Below are positions 23,833-30,100 of a stretch of DNA of 31,743 nucleotides, one piece after another. Each line of letters opens with the position of its first letter. Positions within the stretch are counted from its first letter, which is position 1. The translations under genes were made by a program, and so were the position numbers. The notes under the pieces were generated by a model. The model made no database searches. It saw only the letters and a program-made list of their open reading frames with translations, and was not told where the DNA came from. This stretch comes from a bacterium (GTDB lineage: Bacteria > Patescibacteriota > Minisyncoccia > UBA6257 > Colwellbacteraceae), in the NCBI GenBank assembly GCA_021839365.1, contig JAKCBB010000002.1, positions 1 through 31,743 on the forward strand, in the 5' to 3' direction.

Positions 23833-24855
23833 TTATGTCAATTGCGAGACTCTTTTTACATGCTTCACGAGCGTCGAAACATACCCCCACTCGTTGTCAT
23901 ACCAGGAAAGAATATTAACCAGGTCTCCATCGACGACTTTTGTAAATCCCAGGTCCACGACGGCTCCGTATGGTTCCCCTATTATGTCCGACGACACAAG
24001 CTGGTCTTCCGTAACCGTCAATATCCCGCGCCATCGCGGTTCTGCGGCGGCTTTGCGGAAAATATCATTTATCTCCTCAACCGAAGTTTTTCTCTTGGCT
24101 AAAAAGGTTATCGAGGCGATGGACCCCGAAACAACCGGCACACGAAAGGCCAATCCGTCGAACTTTCCTTCTAATTCCTTAATGGCCCTTGTAACCGCGA
24201 CAGCGGCTCCGGTTGTAGACGGAGTGATATTTTGCGCCGCCGCCCTTCCTCTGCGGTAATCATGGCCTTTCGCGGGGCTGTCGACTATCGACTGGGTCGA
24301 GGTGTATCCGTGAACTGTGCTTAACACGGCCTTAGCTATTCCCAGATTTTCAGACATTATCTGTATAACGGGAGAAGAGGCGTTTGTAGTACACGAACCA
24401 TTCGAGGTAAGGACCGCCGATTGCAGCTCCCCTTCATTGACTCCCATGAGAACCGTCTTGCCTTCGATGCCATCCGCATCCTTGGCCGGAGCGGTTATGA
24501 TAACCCTCTTTGCCCCTGCGGTTATATGCGCTTTAGCCTTTTCGAACTCCGCGAAGAATCCGGTTGATTCCACGGCAACATCTATTCCCAAACCCTTCCA
24601 CGGCAACTGAGCCGGGTCCTTAACCTGCAAAACCTGTATAGTCTTGCCGTCGACAATCAGGCTGTTTCCGCTGGCCTCAACGCTCTTGTCGAAATTGTGG
24701 TAAACCGTGTCGTGTTTCAGAAGATACGCCAAATTGTTTATATCTCCCAAATCGTTTATGGCTACTACGTCTATTTCCGGATCGCCGAAAATCTGCCGGA
24801 AGAACAGCCGGCCTATCCTCCCAAATCCGTTAATTGCTACTTTCTTTTTATTCAT
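23833..24855 (-). CDS. gap: Glyceraldehyde-3-phosphate dehydrogenase
   Basis: Phosphorylating GAPDH of glycolysis. The 340-residue product begins KVAINGFGRIGRLFFRQIF (Rossmann nucleotide loop) with Asp35 in VAIND, which favours NAD over NADP. The catalytic site is SNGSCTTNASSP with Cys155, and the partner His182 lies in STVHGYTSTQSIVD. The phosphate-binding RRGRAAAQNITPSTTGAA and WYDNEWGYVSTL are intact. The usual second Cys of 'SCTTNC' is Ala here, as in some other bacterial enzymes. An extended -10 promoter lies in the 44-nt gap after the methyltransferase gene. The membrane-protein pair and rpiB follow on the same strand. Confidence 0.97.
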   Translation of the reverse strand: MNKKKVAINGFGRIGRLFFRQIFGDPEIDVVAINDLGDINNLAYLLKHDTVYHNFDKSVEASGNSLIVDGKTIQVLQVKDPAQLPWKGLGIDVAVESTGFFAEFEKAKAHITAGAKRVIITAPAKDADGIEGKTVLMGVNEGELQSAVLTSNGSCTTNASSPVIQIMSENLGIAKAVLSTVHGYTSTQSIVDSPAKGHDYRRGRAAAQNITPSTTGAAVAVTRAIKELEGKFDGLAFRVPVVSGSIASITFLAKRKTSVEEINDIFRKAAAEPRWRGILTVTEDQLVSSDIIGEPYGAVVDLGFTKVVDGDLVNILSWYDNEWGYVSTLVKHVKRVSQLT

Positions 24856-24888
24856 CGAAGATTTTTTCTTAAGCGCTCGACTTCCCGT

Positions 24889-24897
24889 AGTATAACA
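24889..24897 (-). promoter_or_regulatory. Extended -10 box (TGTTATACT) ahead of gap
   Basis: On the minus strand TGT-TATACT lies 33 nt before the GAPDH ATG, in the 44-nt gap that follows the methyltransferase stop. The -35 region 17 nt upstream is weak (TTCGTG). It would give gap an independent transcript. Confidence 0.45.
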
Positions 24898-24899
24898 CG

Positions 24900-25418
24900 C
24901 TATATTTTATACACGAATATCCTTTGCTGGCCCGGCTTTTCAATCACCGCGCTCGGCGCCCACTCCCGAATGGGAAACGCGTAGGAAACGATCCTGGCTC
25001 CGGGTCTTAGCTCTGCGGCTAACTTTTTCGCGACCACTTCCACGGTTTTCGGCATGAGAAAAAAATAAACGACGTTCGCGTCATTTAGCGGATAGTTATA
25101 AAAGTTTCTTAAATAAATCCGGCAGTTCCTCACCCTTTTCAATTTAAGATTGATCTTGGCAAGAAGATATAAGAGAGGAGCTAATTCGAATCCCGTAACT
25201 TTTACGTTCCCGCTTCCGGCAAACGCAACCGCGACTTGTCCGTTGCCCGCGCCAAGTTCATATATAATATCCCCGTCTTCAATTCCAGCTGCGCTTACTA
25301 TATCCCTAACCTGCGACCGATACGCCGGAACAAACGGCGCGCCGATTACGGAAGCGTAAGCCGTTGGCAGGACAATAAACAATGTGACTAAAGTGGTTAA
25401 TACTGCTATAGCGAACAC
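24900..25418 (-). CDS. Membrane-anchored class I SAM-dependent methyltransferase
   Basis: A 172-residue protein with an N-terminal membrane helix (residues 2-22) and a Rossmann methyltransferase core. Motif I is IIYELGAGNGQVAVAFA (about 54-70), the acidic residue at the end of strand 2 is in VTGFELAPLLY, and DANVVYFFLMPKTVEVVAKKL holds the strand-4 region, followed by LRPGARIVSYAFP. The plan of one membrane anchor, 'E.G.G.G' and 'FL.P......L...L.PG' recalls the FAM173/ATPSCKMT protein-lysine methyltransferases. That similarity is a tentative reading. The start is GTG at 25416-25418, 11 nt after the DUF192 stop, with no SD; no better in-frame start is visible. Confidence 0.82.
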   Translation of the reverse strand: MFAIAVLTTLVTLFIVLPTAYASVIGAPFVPAYRSQVRDIVSAAGIEDGDIIYELGAGNGQVAVAFAGSGNVKVTGFELAPLLYLLAKINLKLKRVRNCRIYLRNFYNYPLNDANVVYFFLMPKTVEVVAKKLAAELRPGARIVSYAFPIREWAPSAVIEKPGQQRIFVYKI

Positions 25419-25429
25419 GGATAAAAGAG

Positions 25430-25795
25430 CTACGTTAGATCATCGCCGACATTTATTCCCAGTCTTTCCGCCTCGCCTCCGGCAACCTCAATAACGCAGT
25501 CAACCATAACTGGCGGATAATACGCCTGCAGTGAAAGCAAAGATATTCCTCTGCCGGCCGGCACTCCATGATTTATTCCCACGACTTTCTTGCTCCTAAT
25601 CCAGATTATATCTATCGGAAACCTTACCCCCCTCATCCAGAATCCATATCTCATCGGAATCTTAAACTGAAAGATCATTCCCTCTCCTATCTCCAGCTTG
25701 CTCAAAACAGAAACGCCGGCCTGTTTCTCTGTGAATGTTTTTGCCACGAGAAGATTCAGCCTGCTTTCGCCTATTTTAATCCTTTTTTTCTGCAT
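25430..25795 (-). CDS. DUF192 family protein
   Basis: A 121-residue DUF192 protein (a small beta-barrel family of unknown function). The pattern fits closely: LLVAKTFTEKQAGVSVLSKLEIGEGMIFQF near the start, MRYGFWMRGVRFPIDIIWIRSKKVVGI in the centre with the family's 'FWM.....PLD..F...', and MVDCVIEVAGGEAERLGINVGD at the end ('.VLE...G....GI..GD'). Most members are secreted or lipoproteins; here the chosen start, ATG at 25793-25795, leaves no signal peptide. A TTG 18 nt upstream also keeps the frame but adds no signal. It is followed after 11 nt by the methyltransferase gene. Confidence 0.9.
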   Translation of the reverse strand: MQKKRIKIGESRLNLLVAKTFTEKQAGVSVLSKLEIGEGMIFQFKIPMRYGFWMRGVRFPIDIIWIRSKKVVGINHGVPAGRGISLLSLQAYYPPVMVDCVIEVAGGEAERLGINVGDDLT

Positions 25796-25861
25796 AAGAT
25801 AAGGTGGAGCCAACTATCCTGGACATTAAGAATACCACGAAAGGACAACCTTGTAGAAACT

Positions 25862-26359
25862 TCACCTTCCCAGCTTGCCAAGCACTATTTCGTAAACCGC
25901 GATGCCGTAAGCGACCGAGACATTCAAAGATTCCTTTTTGCCGAACATCGGTATCTCGACAATCATATCAACCGCCTTAAGCACCGAGGGCGGCAAGCCC
26001 TTGACCTCGTTCCCCATAACCAGAGCCAATTTATCAAACTCCTTCTTTTTATATTTTACCTTATGGAAAGGAACCGCTGTTCCGCTTTGTTCCACGGCCA
26101 GAACTTTATACCCCTCTTTTTTAAGCCGGTTTATAAGCTTGACCGTTCCGGCGATTCTTCCCGGAACTTTCTCCCACTTGATATATTTCTCCGCGCCTAA
26201 AGCGGTTTTGACCAGGCGCGATTCCGGCCGGTTGTGCTTATCCACCGGTGCGGGAGTATAGCCGCATAAGTACAGCCTTTCCACGCCAGCCGCGTCTGAG
26301 GTCCTAAAAATCGAACCTACGTTATGCAGGCTTCGGATGTTATATAAAATCGCCACCAT
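25862..26359 (-). CDS. TrmH/SpoU-family RNA 2'-O-methyltransferase
   Basis: A 165-residue enzyme of the SPOUT class that methylates the 2'-OH of a tRNA or rRNA nucleotide. Motif 1 is LYNIRSLHNVGSIFRTSDAAGV (with the catalytic Asn and Arg), motif 2 is LALVMGNEVKGLPPSVL, and motif 3 is EIPMFGKKESLNVSVAYGIAVYE, which forms the knot that binds S-adenosylmethionine. There is no N-terminal substrate-binding extension, so it is a minimal SpoU domain; the target nucleotide cannot be named. A good promoter pair lies upstream with the -10 box 8 nt before the ATG and no SD. It heads the minus-strand run trmH, DUF192, methyltransferase, gap. Confidence 0.94.
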   Translation of the reverse strand: MVAILYNIRSLHNVGSIFRTSDAAGVERLYLCGYTPAPVDKHNRPESRLVKTALGAEKYIKWEKVPGRIAGTVKLINRLKKEGYKVLAVEQSGTAVPFHKVKYKKKEFDKLALVMGNEVKGLPPSVLKAVDMIVEIPMFGKKESLNVSVAYGIAVYEIVLGKLGR

Positions 26360-26367
26360 TAAAATAC

Positions 26368-26396
26368 AAAATAATATCTCTCAAAAGAACGGTCAA
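26368..26396 (-). promoter_or_regulatory. Promoter of the TrmH-type gene (TTGACC-17-TATTTT)
   Basis: On the minus strand TTGACC (26391-26396, five of six bases of consensus) is followed after exactly 17 nt by TATTTT (26368-26373). The ATG starts 8 nt later. Transcription would begin at about the start codon, and no Shine-Dalgarno is present. Confidence 0.58.
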
Positions 26397-26432
26397 ACAA
26401 TGAATAGTGCGCCCAGTAAACAAGGCAGTCGA

Positions 26433-26461
26433 TAGACGATTTAAGATCATCGTGCTTAAAT
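26433..26461 (+). promoter_or_regulatory. Promoter of the NYN gene (TAGACG-17-TTAAAT)
   Basis: TAGACG (26433-26438) and TTAAAT (26456-26461) are 17 nt apart and each matches four of six consensus bases. The ATG follows 6 nt after the -10 box, again a leaderless arrangement. The -10 box lies within an inverted repeat that may be an operator. Confidence 0.48.
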
Positions 26462-26462
26462 C
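26438..26462. other. 8-bp inverted repeat overlapping the NYN promoter -10 box
   Basis: GATTTAAG (26438-26445) and CTTAAATC (26455-26462) are perfect inverted repeats with 9 nt between them. They cover the spacer and the -10 box and end 5 nt before the ATG. The place suits a repressor operator; if the transcript starts upstream instead, it would be a hairpin just ahead of the start codon. Confidence 0.6.
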
Positions 26463-26467
26463 TAAAC

Positions 26468-27019
26468 ATGAAAACGGTGTACGTTTTTATAGATGCCTCT
26501 AATTTATGGGAGGCACAAAAAGCTAAAGGCAAGTTTTTTGATTACAAAAAGCTAAGAAATTTTATCGGAGAAAAATTCGACGCTTCCGATATTAAAATTT
26601 TTTATTACTCTTCTTACCCCGCTAATGGTACGCGCGATTATAATTTAGACGGGCGACACAAATTCTTTACTTTTCTCAAGAAGGGATTGGGTTTTGTTGT
26701 CAGAAAAAAAGAACTTAAACAGATAAGCATAACTACCGCGGAAGGTGAATCCATAGAAGAAAAAGGGAACATGGATGTCGAATTGACAATCGACGCTCTA
26801 CATCATTACAAAAAATATGACGTAGCTGTTTTATTCACAGGGGATTCCGACTTTCTAGCTTTAGTCACATATCTGCGCGCCAGAGAGAAAGATGTTTATA
26901 TATTTTCATCAAAAAATAACATATCGGAGGAATTGAGAACCGGCTCTAGCGGGTATTTTGATGTCCTAAAGATAGAAAACGACGTCTGGGGCAAGGATCT
27001 AAAACAAAGATCCAAGTAA
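26468..27019 (+). CDS. NYN-domain (LabA/DUF88-like) putative ribonuclease
   Basis: A 183-residue PIN-like NYN domain protein. It begins TVYVFIDASNLWEAQKAKG, with the first active-site Asp and the NYN 'D..N' signature. KGNMDVELTIDAL in the middle gives the second acidic pair, and VAVLFTGDSDFLALVTYLR carries the 'SGDSDF' motif with the last metal-binding Asp residues. The end (DVYIFSSKNNISEELRTGSSGYFDVLKI) fits LabA-type members. These proteins are thought to be metal-dependent RNases; the target is unknown. The gene is more AT-rich than its neighbours (about 28-38% GC in the stretches I counted) and stands alone on the plus strand, so recent transfer is possible. It has its own promoter and a candidate operator. 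Confidence 0.9.
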   Translation: MKTVYVFIDASNLWEAQKAKGKFFDYKKLRNFIGEKFDASDIKIFYYSSYPANGTRDYNLDGRHKFFTFLKKGLGFVVRKKELKQISITTAEGESIEEKGNMDVELTIDALHHYKKYDVAVLFTGDSDFLALVTYLRAREKDVYIFSSKNNISEELRTGSSGYFDVLKIENDVWGKDLKQRSK

Positions 27020-27047
27020 AAAAGCAACCCTCCGCTAGGAGGGTTGC
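27018..27047 (-). terminator. Rho-independent terminator for the giant surface-protein gene
   Basis: A perfect 10-bp stem, GCAACCCTCC (27024-27033) with GGAGGGTTGC (27038-27047) around a GCTA loop. On the minus strand TTTTTT (27018-27023) follows at once. It overlaps the NYN stop codon and lies about 105 nt past the stop of the surface-protein gene. On the plus strand no T-tract follows, so it would not end the NYN transcript. Confidence 0.75.
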
Positions 27048-27063
27048 CCTTGGATGTAATGCC

Positions 27064-27090
27064 CTTTCGGTTCATGGAATAAACCGAAAG
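27064..27090. other. Second perfect hairpin in the convergent intergenic region
   Basis: CTTTCGGTT (27064-27072) pairs perfectly with AACCGAAAG (27082-27090) across a 9-nt loop. Neither side has a T-tract. It may be a processing or stability hairpin in the 3' region of either transcript, or a protein site. Bases 27091-27151 show no further clear element. Confidence 0.55.
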
Positions 27091-27151
27091 ACATGATTAT
27101 TATACCCAACACCGACACGCGGTCAAGGCGGACATGCTAGTGTTTCATTTT

Positions 27152-30100
27152 TTAATTTAACCCTAATTTCATATACCAATCGGTCCCGTTTTCCGAATAC
27201 CCGCCAAACGAGCATTTGTCGCAAACGGGATTAAGAGCTCTTCCGAATCCCGAACCGGAATCGCCGCCTGGATACGGATTGCCGTTCATAACGGCATTCT
27301 GCCAGGAGTTGTTGAAGTAACCCTGTAATTCCCCATAGTTTGCCACATCAAGCACGGCCCACCCGCCGTTATCGGCAGGCAATGTTATGGGAGAGGCAAA
27401 GGTAAACGTAACATCTTGCTGATCGGTAAGCGGGCTAACGTTCTTAATCACGCTCTCGCCGAGAAGATCGGCGAACGCCGGCGTTCCGGAAGAATCGGCG
27501 TATATGGATAATCTCAAATTAGTCGGCGCGTATCCTCCATACCAGTTCTGTCTGACTTTGACCGTAAACTTATCGAAGCTTAAGGCGGTCGATGAGGATA
27601 TTTTCTGAAAACTCGCCGAATCCGGCGCAGAATAATTCTGGTTTATATCCAGTGTCCCGAAGCTCTTGCCCCAGCTTCCGTCCCATTGATTCTGTTCTAT
27701 AACAAGATCCGCGGTTGGATATGTCCAGGTCGAAGTTTCCGCTATCGACGGCAAACCGAACGCATCCTTCGCGCGCAAGCCTATGACAAAATCATCTCCC
27801 GTGTTAACAAACCGCGAATATCTGTAACTCATACGGCCGGGATCGGTAAAATCAGCCCTCGGTTCCGGAGAAAGCGCCTGCCAGAGAGAATCATCCAGGC
27901 CGCCCGACGGCGATATATTTATCTCATAACTTGTCGAGTTCAAAATTCCGTCGCTGTCGCTCGCCGGATCCCAGCTGACGGCAAGTGCGGAGTTTTCCGG
28001 CTTGAGTTGAGTTACAAAAGCGGATGCAAAAACAGGCGCGGCGTGAAGGTTTTGAACCTCCTCGAGACTCAGATCCCGCAGAGGATAGTGGGCGTGATCC
28101 GCTGCCACAAGCCTGAACTTTCTTTCCCCGAAAACGTTGGGATCGTGATCATAATACGAAACCGTAATAAAGCTGCTCGTGGAAAGATTTAGATTTGAGG
28201 CCGGAAGCGCGGACGGAAGCAATAGATGTAAGCCGCTCTCGGCCTGAAGAGAAATATCGGTGGCATAGGGACCGTAATCGCAGAATCCGTTGGGAAAAAT
28301 CACGGCTGGGGCGGAGATATCCGATCCTCCGCAACTTACGTATTTTATATCGAAAGTGCTTGTGCCGGCCTGGAAATACTCCGACTTATCCGCGTCGCTG
28401 TTCAAAGAAAAGGCCAAAAGTCTCCAGTTGGTTTTCGTTCCGGCCGTTCCGCTCCAAAGAGGAGGTATAAACGGATCGTTTTGATAAAACGCGTCAATAA
28501 GATACGCATCGGCCCCGCTCCTCGGATCGCGATAAAAATAGAGACCGGACAAGAAACTCGGCGCGCTGGCGCTCGATGTCGCTTCGGCAAGCACCGTTCC
28601 ACCCTCATCCAAAGCCGACACCCTGAACTCATAGTTTCTCCCGACCTCGTTAATCCGTAACGCGGTGCCGGTGGTCGATATCAAAGAAGCAACCGAATCC
28701 GAAGTTCTGTCGTCTCCCCAAACCGTCTCGCCGGCGGAAGTCGATGTGGAGAGTTGAACGGTATAAAAGACAGCCGTACCAATGGCGGTACTGGTGGATA
28801 ATACATCGCTCGACGAGGCTTGAAGAGGTATAAAATCATCCCAACTCAAAGAAATCTTAAGATTGTCGGGATTATAGCTCGCGAAGAAATTGGTAATAGC
28901 CGGCAATGCCGCTGTTGATGTCGCCGTCGAAGCCGGAGTTGTAGTTGCGGTTGAGGTCGCGGTAGACGTGGAATTCGCATCGCTAGAAATACAAACCGAT
29001 GAAAACGCCGCTGGGCTGGGACATATTTGAATCTCGAAATCGGAGAAATTGTCTCCGCTATCCGCAAACTTCCCGTTCACGATCTTCCTTTCAAGACTCT
29101 GCCCGCCCGCCGGCTCCGGTGCGCAATTCCCTCTGCAATCGCCGGCCTCTCCCCATCCGACTTTATCGACAACCTCGTGATTGGGATTTTTTATGGCCAG
29201 AGAATTGTCGCCGGCTATGCCGTAAGTCGTCATAATATCACCGCTTATGCCGCCGTCCGGATTGGCGATAACCAGAAAATTCCCCGGTTGAATCATCCTG
29301 CCGTTAAATAATTCCGCCTTGGCAAAGGTTGAAAACTCGGCAGCGCTTTTCGTCTTTTTCATAACCGACCAGCCGGTTAAGTCCACGCTGGAATCGTTCG
29401 GGTTATAAATCTCTACAAATTCATCCTTAGTGCCGCTAACCGACGCCAACTGCACCTCTGTAATCAGAAGCTTTTTGTAGGCAACCCCGCTGCTTGTCGC
29501 GGTGCTCGTGGAATTATTATTTTCCGTATTAGTCTGCTGCGCCGCGGATACCGTGCCGCCTCCCCCGCCAGTCGGCGGGGTGTACGCTTGCCCGTTTTCT
29601 CGTTTCGGAGTTCCGCCTACAGCCGTTGAGGTGTGCCATCCTACGCTTCCCGAATTTCTTTCCATTGTCCTGCGCGACACCGGATCCCCCGCCGGCCACC
29701 CGCTTGCGCCATATACGCTGTCGGACAGCAAACATCCGCCGTTAAAAAGCTTTAGATCCGTTCCGCTGTTAACCAGGCTGCCGGTGTACGCCATATCAGC
29801 CTTAACGCCAGGTATGGAATCAACATCCGTCCGCTCAAGAAGATAAAACCCTCCGGGCGCGACAACGGCTCCGGCGGGCACGGTTATTTTTATATGCCCG
29901 TCTCTGCTTAAAACCCGCCAACCGGAAATATCGACCGCCGCGGATGAGATATTTTTCAATTCGATCCACTCGTCGTTCGCACCGCTTACGCTCCCCATCC
30001 ACGCAATCTCGTTAAGGATAACACCCGGATTGGCCAACTGGTCCTGAATAGAAAACGCACAGGAAACTTCCGCTTCCGGTTTCGTCTGAGCCGGAGGATT

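Noticed and set aside
28895..28980. Microsatellite-like repeat (Thr/Ser/Ala codons) in the surface-protein gene
   Set aside because: The units are degenerate in DNA and are explained by a Ser/Thr-rich linker in the protein.
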